This document shows positions 1 to 11,700 of a stretch of 39,357 nucleotides of DNA, one piece after another. The stretch is from NCBI GenBank assembly GCA_000969725.1, contig JXSR01S018635.1; one strand, given 5' to 3'. The notes under the pieces were generated by a model. That model was given only the letters and a program-made list of their open reading frames with translations, ran no database searches and was not told the DNA's origin. The translations under genes were made by a program, and so were the position numbers. How positions within the stretch are numbered: position 1 is the first letter of the stretch; each line of letters starts with the position of its first letter. The DNA comes from Ophiothrix spiculata. Taxonomy: Eukaryota > Echinodermata > Ophiuroidea > Amphilepidida > Ophiotrichidae.

Positions 1-1202
1 AATGCTTTGGGTCATACCACTCCGTAGAGAGGTATGCAAATTAGTTTCAGTCAACATCGTTTCAGAGGTAATCAGCCCAGTGTAATAGTTAACAAAATTT
101 CAAAGGTTATGAGCGTGGAACATTATGAGCATAGAATGGTTAACTCTATCGATATCGATGTTCATAAATAAATTGACTGACAATATGAGAGGAACAATGG
201 TTTGTTTTAGTAGAAAGTTTCCTAATTGTATTTATGTAACTAATGAAGACACTTCATTGAACGTGCACATGACATGTCAGACATACACAATAGAGTTATA
301 TATGTGTTCAAGAAAAATGACAATGAAAGAAATGATCTATCAGAATTGTGCAATATACTTATAGAAGAAAATTTGGAATGAATTAGAAGTTTAAGACACA
401 CTGTCACATAATGAGACATGTTATTTATTCTAATACCCCCATAAAAGAGCTGGTTACAAGAGCTGGTGAAGACTTATGCTGGTTTCAGAGTGCCTGTCGT
501 CAAAAAAATTTAAGTGCACAAAGTCGACCTTGTCGCATCTGTGACATTTTGCAACAAGCATGACAAGGTAATGTATCAATTATTACCTTGTTGTGATGGT
601 TGCAATGACACATTTTGAGTTGGAATAACATCATCTTTTCATGCGACAGACCATCGCAGCATTATGCAAATGTGCAGTGCTACATTACAACTCAAAATTG
701 CAAATGCGTAGCCGTCTGCTAGCTACAATGCAACACCTATTCAGAAACCACCTTTAGGAAATAAATAATGTAACATGTAACTAGGAAGTGATATCAATAG
801 AATGCAGGGCTGTCAACTTTGAAGAACACAAAAAAGTATTCTCAACCTTCAAAAAGAGTATTTTCCACTAAAAAAGTGAATTTTTTGAAATATACCTAAT
901 AGACACCCTAAACACAGTTTCAACCTCTTGTATTTTAGAAATCAGTACAAAAAATACTTGTTATCTGGTTATGAATAAATTTGAGTTTTTTGAGCTTTGT
1001 TTGTATTGTATTGTATGTTTTGTTGTTGGTGCAATAACATGTAGTGTAACATATGTGTGATGTTAGTTTTCCGGGAGTTTCTATTTCCCAGCCCATGTCT
1101 TCTTACAAGTCCAGATTTTGGCTATGGGCCGTTCCACATAGAAACTCGCTGAACACTTCTCTAGCAAGGGGTAGTCCTCTCTGGCCAACTCCATAATTGT
1201 AT
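1..1202. other. Distal part of the intron after exon 30, nothing recognised
   Basis: Non-coding and AT-rich. A small inverted repeat around ACAAGGTAAT...ATTACCTTGT lies at about 564-594. No Calx-beta exon seen before the left edge, so the next exon is outside the window. Confidence 0.55.
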
Positions 1203-1566
1203 GGAAGGGGGTAGCGGGTTGGCGCAGCGGTAGTTACCTCGCCTTGCACCAATGAGGTCCCGGGTTCGAGTCCCGCGCCCGGCGCTTTATGTGCATTTGG
1301 TTTTCAGTCCATGCTTGCTTCCGCAGGTTGTTCTCCGGGTGCTCCGGTCTTCCTCCTGCATTCAAAACTGAATTTAAAAAAACATCTTGGAGCCCTGTTA
1401 AAGATAAGCTTCTTTCAGCTTACTTGGTACCAAGTAGGGTTTCCTTGGCGAAAGCCTAAACAAGGTGATTTTTTTTTTTTTGTATCTTTGTATTTTTATC
1501 AATGTGTTTGTTTGTTTATATTTTGCATGTATATATTATGGAAATAAAGTTGAATTGAATTGAATT
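1203..1566 (+). mobile_element. tRNA-derived SINE
   Basis: The head at 1210-1282 has pol III promoter boxes: A box TGGCGCAGCGG (1220-1230) and B box GGTTCGAGTCC (1263-1273). The body includes a CTCCGGGTGCTCCGG segment resembling the conserved central domain of SINE families widespread in marine invertebrates. The 3' end reads TTATGGAAATAAAG followed by a (TTGAA) short repeat tail. It lies in the intron after exon 30, in the opposite orientation to the gene. It is not a functional tRNA: the head runs straight into the SINE body. Confidence 0.85.
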
Positions 1567-1925
1567 ATTGTGCTCCTTTGTTTTATAAGATTCCCAATGG
1601 TTCGCTCCGGCATGAGCCATGATAAAATCAACATCACTGCATGATTCTTCCTTCCCAGGTATCATGAAAGACCATCGTTTATCACTAATAAATTCCTGTT
1701 TCCTGAGAGTTCTAAAAATACTAAAAAAGATACTTGTGTATTTTGTATCAATTCCCGTACGAAACATGCAAAAAACGTGCTATATAATTGGCCCTGAGAA
1801 TGGTGTCAGTTCTCCATTAGTGCTGAGAAAGTTAGTTGTTAGATAATGAAACGTCGACAGCAAATGTGATTATTGGACTAGTTATGATGAAATTATTATT
1901 CTACGGCATGGCATCCAAAGTAATT

Positions 1926-2572
1926 TGTCTCACCTTATTGGACAATAATAGACAGTCTATAAACTAAGTATTCCTGCTACATTATCATTTGCCAGTATTA
2001 TTATTGTCATTTGGCTGTCAAGGACTCAGTCTATCTTACCTTCTTGGACAATGAAAGACAAAGTCTGGAAGCTAAGTATTCCTGCTACATTATCATTTGC
2101 CAGTATTATTATTGTCATTTGGCTGTAAAGGACTCAGTCTATCTTACCTTCTTGGACAATGAAAGACAATGTCTGGAAGCTGAGTATTCCTGCTACATTG
2201 TCATTTGCCAGTATTATTATTGTCATTTGGCTGTTAAGAACTCAGTCTATCTTACCTTCTTGGACAATGAAAGACAAAGTCTGGAAGCTAAGTATTCCTG
2301 CTACATTATCATTTGTCAGTATTATTATTGACATTTGGCTGTTAAGGACTCAGTCTATCTTACCTTCTTGGACAATGAAAGACAAAGTCTGGAAGCTAAG
2401 TATTCCTGCTACATTGTCATTTGCCAGTATAATTATTGTCATTTGGCTGTTAAGGACTCAGTCTATCTTACCTTCTTGGACAATGAAAGACAAAGTCTGG
2501 AAGCTAAGTATTCCTGCTACATTATCATTTGCTAGTATTATTATTGTCATTTGGCTGTTTGGACCCAGTCTA
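1926..2572 (-). repeat. 108-bp tandem array made from the exon 30 3' end plus its splice donor
   Basis: The motif TTCCTGCTAC (plus strand) recurs at 1971, 2079, 2187, 2295, 2403 and 2511, exactly 108 bp apart. The topmost unit overlaps exon 30; the lowest is degenerate. On the minus strand each unit repeats exon sequence coding for MTIIILANDN...FIVQE and then a donor AGAAG|GTAAGA. Further donors lie at 2362-2363, 2254-2255, 2146-2147 and 2038-2039, and a GTGAG version at 1932-1933. Each unit carries an in-frame TGA just after its donor. Because 108 is divisible by 3, long plus-strand open frames also arise; these are artefacts. Confidence 0.95.
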
Positions 2573-2657
2573 CTGCCACCTTCTGCATCATAAAGCTCTA
2601 TTACCAGGCTTTCATCTGTCTCAGGGGTGGTGTCATCTTTGATTCCAATATTTAGAA
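2472..2657 (-). CDS. ADGRV1: Exon 30: end of C15, start of C16; last exon in window
   Basis: 186 nt, phase 1 to 1. Acceptor TGCATTTTCAG, donor AGAAG|GTAAGA. It encodes IGIKDDTTPETDESLVIEL, MTIIILANDNVAGILSF and FIVQEG. The 3' 100 nt or so of this exon, with its donor, is copied in tandem five more times immediately downstream. The donor at 2470-2471 is the natural one, because reading past it meets an in-frame TGA at 2458-2460. Confidence 0.9.
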
Positions 2658-5600
2658 CTGAAAATGCATGGTTTCAAAAAGTGTTGATTAAGCTTAAGAA
2701 AAATGAATACGAAAATGACTGCCTATAGTTATAAATTGAATAAAATTTGAATTGGTAATTGGTAAAAACACTAATTGGCAAACGACGACAATAAATATTG
2801 ATTTAAATGAGTGACAAGAGTCACAATGTTTTATTGGACAGAAAAAACATCTTTAAAAGACTCATTTGTACATCACCACCATAATCCATGTACATATTAT
2901 TTGAAAAAATTCTTCTGATATAACCTTAAGACTAAGAATATAGTTTTACTTTATACACTTAACACTCAATTGAAGTTTAAGCAATACTTCTTGCGGGCTA
3001 CTGAATTGGAAAATTGTCAACTTACCTTGTCTAGTTTGCCCAGTAGGGAAATTAAGTGTGCCACCACTGGCACTGTAATCCATATCAGGAAAGGCTGTGC
3101 CACCTGCCACTCTCCATGAGACAGACACATCGCCTATGCTGCCACCTAGGATCATAACAACATGGAGAAGAAATAAAAAAATTTTAGGCTGATATATATA
3201 GCCAATGGTAACAAAAGAAATCCTCTAATGGAGTTTATTTCCATTTGGTTTAAAGATCTTTATATATTTCGTTTTAAATGCAAGAGGAAAACTGCAGACC
3301 CCAAAGGAAAAACCTTTGAGAGTGAGCGTGGACTGAAAACTAAATGCACATATTACAGGGCTGGGGGTTAAACCTGAAACATCTGGGACTCATAAATGCA
3401 AAGTGACTAATGCTGCTTTCATACTTATTGTCGCTTTGCAGCTCTGTTGCTTGGTTGGTTTCACACTTTTGTAGCTTTGCAGTTTTGTTGCTTTGCAATT
3501 CATTTCAACTCAAAAAATCTTGTCGTGCGACAAAATTTTGCTGATATCGATTATCTCAGCGACATGTAGCTTCGCCGCTACGACAACCGGAAGCAGCAAG
3601 TTTTTGCAAAAAATATACGTCATGCAGCGACAAAGCTGCAAAACTACACGAATATGAAAGCAGTATAAAGTACCACTGCATTAACTTGCTTCAAAGTGAA
3701 GGTCCGTCAACATTGTCAGGACATTTTTACTAGGCAAATAGAAAATATTTCTCTAAGTTAAAGGCCATTTTGCAGTTATGAGAGTCAAACATTCCATAAT
3801 TGTTGTACTTTATCAAAACAAATTTATAAAACTTTTCAGAGCCTCCTAAAGAGTTTCAAATTAAAGAGAATCACATGCTCACATTAAAGTTATTGTTTCT
3901 CTGGAACAGAAAAAAAAAAGCATTGGGTTGGTTCTAGTATCAATTCGATCCTTCAGATTTAAGCTTTGCCATAAAATCAGCATTGTAAAATGTATTTTCT
4001 AAGCTAGACATCTTTCAATCATCAGTAAAAAATGAGCAAATCAACCAACCTTGTCTTTCCACAATGAGCTCTACACCGACAGTCAACCCATCAGTCTCTG
4101 CTACCAACACTCGCTGACCACCCTGCACAGCATCAGGACTGTTACTATAGATTCTCCAGATTCCATTAGCATCATCATTGGTTAGGATGGTTACCATGGA
4201 ATTCTGACGAGGTCCAAGCTCAGGTTCATTTTGTGGAAGGGGTATGGTTCCTACTAAGTTAACATCTATCAAAGCCACCTGTAAGAGTTAAATGCATTCA
4301 ATTTAATGATCTCAATTTCATAACTGCGAAAGGCTTTTCGTTACTACATTATACTCCAACGCAAGATAATTCTAAGACAAAAACTCTATCATATACCATC
4401 TGGAATTAAGCCAGGAGTGATATTAGTAGTACTCTTGAACTAAAATAAATTCTCATTAAAGAATATAAGTAAGAGTCGTATCGTCCTTAGACTATTTTAA
4501 GTTTGTACAGCACTCCTTTCAACTTAAAACTTGATAAAGAAGATTTTCAGGCCTACTTTCATGGCCTTTCCAACAAAGGGAATATATTGTGACAAACCAC
4601 TTGGTTACATTGAGATATGGTTTGCTGTGTCCTAAAATGATATTTCCCTCAATATAAATCATTAACAAAAGGTGCTTTCGAGATATTTGGATAGTAGGGC
4701 TTGATGTTTATACACACAACCAAACACTATGTGATGACTATCAAGCAATTGCCTCTTCTTCATTTCCTTCACACATAAAAAGGCTTTTTTTGTGTGTCAA
4801 TTCCACAATTACCCAACAAGACATCATAATGACTTTATTCCAACCAAAAACAAAAGGGTCTTTTCTGATCAATCTGTTAAAACGCAAGGCCCGATTCTTT
4901 GGAACTCTCTTTCAAAAACAATAAAATCTACTAAGACATTTAATACTTTTCGAACTCAACTTAAAAAACAATTAATTGTTAAATATGAATAAAAGGGTTT
5001 TTTGAGCACCTCGTCCCCGTCTTGTTTGTAGTTGTGGTCAGATGGTCTTTTGTTCAATTTTTTGTCCTGTATTTTTTTGTGTGTGTTTTTATTCAGGGGG
5101 TAGACATTTTACAGGTCTTATTGGCCTTTAGTCTACTCCTCCATTTAACTTTGTTTTGTTTTTATGTTTTTTTCATGTTACCTTGTAAGTTTTATGGAAA
5201 TAAAGATTATGATTATGATTATTATTATCTCAAATAACATGTAAAATATCGATGTAGATTCAAAAAGCTTGTTTGAAGTCCATAACTAAAATATAAATTT
5301 GACAAAACCAGGTTTTGTGCTTACTATAATATTTTGCCTCACATCATGTATTATGTAAAATACTTTCACATAATAATTGACACTATTTTAAGCTTAAGAT
5401 TTGCAAAACTTTTGATTATGAGAATGAAGCACCCTAGATGTTTTTGCATCTTTTGGGGCTTACAATATTTTAATGGTGCTTTATTTATTTCTAAAATTGT
5501 GTGTTGTTCCTGTGACACAGTTGAAAATCGCCGATAGTACATTCAGCTCGTTTAGATCCAGAAATTGGAACAATTTGCCTTTTGGCATTAGAAACTCTGC

Positions 5601-5733
5601 AAGTATCACAATTTTTAAGAAGCAACTCAAGACTCATTTGTTTGTAAAATTGTAATCTTTTTTCTTTGGTTTCATCATTTTTCTTTGTAAAAGTGCTGTG
5701 ATCACTTTTGGAATGGTGCTTTATTAAATGTTG

Positions 5734-5765
<32 letters not shown>

Positions 5766-8700
5766 CATGATGCGGTTTGCTCTTACGAGTCACTTGCACC
5801 AGACAGCATCATTCCTTACCTTAAAGAGTTCATCTTGTTCAGGAATAGCATCATCTAGGATTGTGACATTCACAAAGGCAAAGGCCATGCCTGGTGCTAT
5901 CCGAACTGTGCCACTAGTGACTGGGATGTAGTCGACTCCAGGCTGAGCAATACTAGCATACAACGACTGTGTCTGCAATGAAAATAAAAAAGAAGGTAAA
6001 ATTTGTTGGTGACATTTGAATGGAGCTAAATCCCACTACTGAGGGCAAGTACACACTTTAGCATTTAGTCCTGATTAGCACACTCATGACCTGATGTCTT
6101 GGTTGTAACTACAACTCTAAAACTGTTTTTGAGTATGAGTGTCACTACAGCTACTTCTGTTTAATGTGTAAATGTCATGTGTGAATGCAATAATTGCTAA
6201 CTGCTCCTAATTACTAAAATCACATCTTGTGTGCCAACTAGCCACGACTAGTTACGTTTAACATAGCCTAAGACTCTACATATGTAAAAATATGTGACTT
6301 TCAATAAAAGCTTCTGGTAATATCAACATTTTTCATTAACATATTCCATCCAGTGATAAACAAAATAAAATATCCCTTTCAATATCTGACCAGCAGCCCA
6401 AATTATAATCCAATTTACAAAACTTTGTATTGTGTCAAAACAGGACGCATTTCATCAACTTACCAAATCAGTGTCCTTCACATATAGCATAAACCCTGAG
6501 GTAGTAGCGACATTGTCAGCATGGTTCACCACGGACCAACCACAGACAGTAATGGTGCTACCAATCGTACCAAATTGAAATGACCCACAGGCTTGCTCCA
6601 GAAAGCAAGCTTCAGCACACGCTAAGACTGGGTTACTAGCTTGACTAACATCCACGGTGGTAATATCTCCAGCTTGTTGGCTACCTGGTGTAGGCATGGC
6701 ATAGTAATCTAAGGCACTTTTTCCATCGGAAGCAATCACGTTCAAGAGGTTGACGGGTTCTGTTTGGAATGTCACTTCAAGTTCTCCAAACATACCAGCA
6801 CTGAAAAAAAAGAACAGTAATACATGTACTCTGCAAATCTTGAAGTATGCAACAAGCAGCCGATTAGCACACATAAACTAATATGACCATACGGGGAAGT
6901 AAATTAGTCCGTATTTCTTGAAACAAAACAAACATACCAAATCTTGCTCAATATTCAAATTAATTTATGTTCAATGTTTGTCCATGTGTTGGCAACAAAA
7001 TTACCACACACAAAAATATCAAAATCATGAACAGTTCATGTAAAAAATATTAATACGCAGTGATTTAATCAATCCTAATCAATCATTACTAGTCTCTTGC
7101 ACAATACGAAACCGCCAGTTCACAATGTTGTAGAATACAAGGGATTTGCTATGAATCTCTTATCAGAGTCTGATTGCTTGTTGCATACTTCAAGGTGTAT
7201 AGAGTCCAGGGCCCATATTCATGAAACCCTGCTAACGCTAGTTGGCTGCTAAAAGTCCCTTAAAGTGTCTGCTAGGCCTAGCTGACAACTAGTTGTTATT
7301 CATGAAACCCTGCTAGTGTTAGTTGTCAGCTAAATTTACTTCAAAAGTTAGCGGTGATCTGGGGCAGCTCTAAGTTCTTGATGTGACCTATCGCATACAT
7401 TACACAAAAGCATACCTTCTTGTGAGCATGACGCTAGCAGTGCCATCTCCACGTGGAATTTCCTCTACATTGTTGTTGTCGTAAGTGAATTCCACGATGC
7501 CGTGGGGGTTATCATTAGCTTCTATGGTAATAACAGCCTGGGAGTTTTCACCAATGACGCCACCTCCTGTTGCATTAACCAGTGTCAAGATGATATCCTG
7601 GAAGAATGAAAATACATTTGTTTTAAAAAAAAAAGTATTGAAAAGTCTGGATATTTAAGGGGAAGCTCTCGAAAGCAAGCAGTTTTGCACCTCAGTCATT
7701 TACCGGGTGCACATGCCATACAAAAGACTCTTTGAAACGGAAACTGCACAAAAACTATAGGCAATAAAATAATTTATTGGACAGTTTAAACACAAATTCA
7801 GAGTGCAGAGCCCCATTGTTTGTAAATGCAACCCGTACCATGGATTTTTGTTTAAATTGTCCAATAAATTATTCCTTGGCCTATAGCGTGCCTAGTTCAG
7901 AGCAAGTCACAATAGATGCTGTAATTTGTAATCTGGCTAGCTATCGGGTCTGTTTTTGAATAAACTCTTAGGTACAATAACTCTGTGCAAGAACAAAATG
8001 ACAGCAAGCAAAGGTTCCTCCTTTTAAATTCTTTGATGCAAGAAAAAGGGTGGTTTTTGGTACCCAATATATCAGCCCATTTTGGTCAAAAATGTTGCTT
8101 CAAAAAGATCATTGTGTGCATACAGCAAAAAAACAGAGTTTCTCCTCAAATGACAGATTAGATTTTTGGAGTCTATTTACAAATATATTGTCAAGCATGG
8201 TTATATGCTATTATCTGAGCGCCACCCCTCCCCCCAATATTTGAAGACCAATCTTACTTCTCTTTCTTCCGGTACCTCATCCGGTAGAATCTGAAGTGTA
8301 AATGTCTGACTATCATCGTCAGTTAGAAAGTAAAGCGTCCCTCCAGTAGGGAACACATCACCAGTCGCCAATTCCCCATTCAATCTGGCTTCCCATGCAA
8401 TGGAAACCACACCCATAGTGCCACCTCTACGCAGGACACTAAGGGAAAGCTGACGGGAACCACCTGCTTGTGGCTCGTTCTCAAGGAGGCTTGCAAATCC
8501 AAATCCTACAAAGTAAAATAAAAAATCACCATCAAAAACCATCAGTTTTGCTATGTAACTCGGCAACTGAAAAGGTTCAAAATATAATGGGCTGACAACA
8601 GTCTTAACCAAGCCTGCACCAGGGGTCAAAATACAAGAGGGCAGAAGGCGAATCGCCCCTATTTTGATAAAATATCCCACTTGCAAAGGTGGAAGAGGGC

Positions 8701-11700
8701 GAAAAAATATTACAAAAGCACACCAATCGCCCCCACTTATAAAGCTTAAGTAGATGAAGTTTAACTGACCAAAATGTTGCTCATAACACAATAAATATAT
8801 TTAGCAACAATATCCCAAGTAAAAAAATAGCCCCCAAGTAGCTCAAAAGAGCCCCCTTGAATGAAAGTCAGAGGGCGAATTTTATTTGCTGGGAAAAAAA
8901 ATAGCCCCCTCAAGAAAAAAAATATCTCCTGGTCTGCACTAAGACTAGATGTTCTCATTACCAATTATGTACTATTGTTCTGATTATTATGTCCTTTATT
9001 AATTCACCAGATACTTAAAAAAACCTTTTTTTTTCAATAATTCAATAATCAACCATGCACTAGCTACAGTGACTGACTAGTGAAGGTTTGTAGCAAAGTT
9101 TGTTTTTTACTTTTTATTATAACCCCAAATCTGACCAACTTATTACTCTAAGAGGTCATGAATATATAATTTCCCTAAAATGATTTGTTCCTCTACAATT
9201 GGAAGTGATGAGAAATGTATTTGAACAGAAAATCTATTAATATAATCTAGTACATCATTGCAACTTTAGGCTTGATAGTTCAAGTCGCTCAACCGGTAAA
9301 TTAACTAGAGACTGTATTGTCAAATCATGGTTGTTAAGTCTTAATTGACCCTGGGAGAGAATATGCATATGTACATTTATCAATGAGTAAAATAAATTTA
9401 CCAATAATTCAAATAAAGCTCAACAAAACTTACCAAAATTACCATTGGGGTCATCAGAAGGTTCAATTGTGATTTCAGCTTCAACAGGAGCACCCAGTAC
9501 AGCCCCACCAGTGATCTGATCCAATAGTCGCACCTGGAATGTCTCGGCTGATTCTGGGATTCTATCATTGAGTATTTCGATAGGAAGGGCTTTAAACGTT
9601 TCTCCTTCAAGGAGTATAACATCACTGGATGTAACACTGTAATCGACACCAGCTTGCGCTAACCCGGCTATGGTCTGGAACTTCACAGTAACCTGCAGAG
9701 TAGAGCATTATATACGATAAGTTTCTGACAGTAAAACTGGTTTCCTATTTATAATTTCAGAAGTGCAAACATTGTAAACACCTTTATGGTGTGCACTAAG
9801 CATAAGAGGTATCGCTGTGCAATTGTGAATGCTATTTCACAGCTTGCACATGTATGCATTTGACAACGTTTATGCTCCATAATTTTACTGTGTAGTTTGG
9901 TTTGTAGGACTAATACACAGCAGCATTTAAAATCCCATGGAACTATAAGAAAGGGGAACCACCCTCCATCAATGGCTACAATTCCTTGAAAATCAATAAA
10001 GCTCAAAATTCAAAACATTATGTCAAAATAGGATGGACATTATGTCAGATTTTTTTAAAAATATTGTGAAGTAGGTCCCTGACTTTATACTCACTCGTCC
10101 AAAGGCTCCTGCAGTTCTGGTGACATTTATGAATGCTGTCATTGATTCTTCCGATACAGTGACTTCGTCAGAGGAGAGTTGGAGCACTCCATTTGCATTA
10201 TCATTAGCAGTAATAGTAACTGAAGCAATGCTCTGAGACCCCACACGAGGAGAGTCAACAACTGTGGTGACAATAAACAAGTAGAAAAACAGCATTATTC
10301 ACGCAATGCATGACTCTTATTATTAGCAGAAAGTCAAGCACACAATCTGCATTCCAATCAACTTCAATAATAATGAAAGTGAAGTTCTCGCAATGAGGTT
10401 AATATAATATAAAGAGAGAGAAGACACCCTGCTGAGCAAATCAGTCAAGCTATGTGACGTGAATTATGGTGGTGTCTTACTCAGTAATACCATCAAAGTG
10501 GATACTAATCAGCTTATCTGCTTTTATAAGAAGTTAGTTGCTGTTTTGTAGACATTTGTGCAATAAAGAGCCTACATGCTTTTATTATTGGTACCAAACA
10601 AAAGATTTGGACCAATGACCTTCCCTGTAAACATTGCGGACTGAAGTCAATTCAATAATTAACCTACTGATAATGATTCTTTTTTATTACGGAAACAGTC
10701 TTTAAGTGGTTGGTTATGGTTAATACTTGGGTTGAATGTATTTGAACAATCCACCACATTTCCAAATTGATACACATCACATGCAGGTCATGTATACATT
10801 TTTAATTATCAGTGATTTCCACAAATGTTCTCGCTTTCAGCCACTTTCACCCTGCGTCTCATCAGTTTTATACACCCATCAACTTTGCGTTTAGGCACTC
10901 AAACGATTCTGAAGATGCCATACTCCGATCTCAATGACAGGGAGCGTTTAGTTTGGTTTCAATGTCCCACTGTATGGATTTCTCCTTTAAATAGCATCAA
11001 TAACATATCCTCTCTCAATTATTTTAAAATCTGAGTTAAAACTTATCTTTTTTATCAGGCATTGCCTATTCCTAACTCGTCTTTGTTTTTTGTGCTCTGC
11101 GTTCCTTTTGGATGACTTTTGTGCTATAAAAGAACGCTTTACGTTTAATATCAATAAAGAATTCTTTATGTGTCTCTTATTTTTTGATTCATTTCTGCTA
11201 TCTCAACATACCTGGTGCAATCTGTGGACTAGCCAGCAATGTCACATCAACAATATAGACAAACATGGTCTCCTCTGTTTCAGGAAGATCATCATCCAAC
11301 AGGCTCACTTCAACGTCTACGGTATGTTGACTATCTAGAAACACCACCGTTCCTTGTTTGGCAAGGAAATCCTCATTCTCTCTAGCTCTCCTGTTGAGTT
11401 TTGAAACAAAGGAATGGTATGAAAATAATTACAACACAACAGCCTATTGTGATTTCTAAAAGGTTGTAAGGCTCCTAACTTAATAGGAAATGATCAGAAT
11501 CAAATGAAATTTTCATCAAGATTATTTATATTAAATAGAATAGAGATGATGTTTTATTCATATCAGTATCATGGAACTCTCCTTTCATATGTGGCTGTCC
11601 AGCCCATATGAGCCGTAAATGCCAGAAAGTTCATTTTGCGCTACAGGTGAAAATATATGTCAAGGTCGTAATTTGCCTAAATTGATTTTTTTGACAGATT

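Noticed and set aside
1210..1282. A functional tRNA gene
   Set aside because: Good A and B boxes, but the sequence runs into a SINE body with a LINE-like tail, and I could not fold a proper acceptor stem.
1516..1767. Minus-strand 83-codon open frame as a possible next exon
   Set aside because: No Calx-beta motif, overlaps the SINE tail, and has no acceptor of the right phase.
1926..2572. CRISPR-like array
   Set aside because: Units are contiguous 108-bp copies with no distinct spacers, and the DNA is animal.
2011..2593. Plus-strand open frames of 106, 144 and 66 codons with repeated 36-residue units
   Set aside because: They are by-products of the 108-bp array, whose length is divisible by three. 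The real coding sense is the minus-strand exon end.
8201..8964. Minus-strand 196- and 67-codon open frames extending beyond exon 24
   Set aside because: Only 8258-8505 has Calx-beta sequence with valid splice borders. The upstream extension is intron and repeat.
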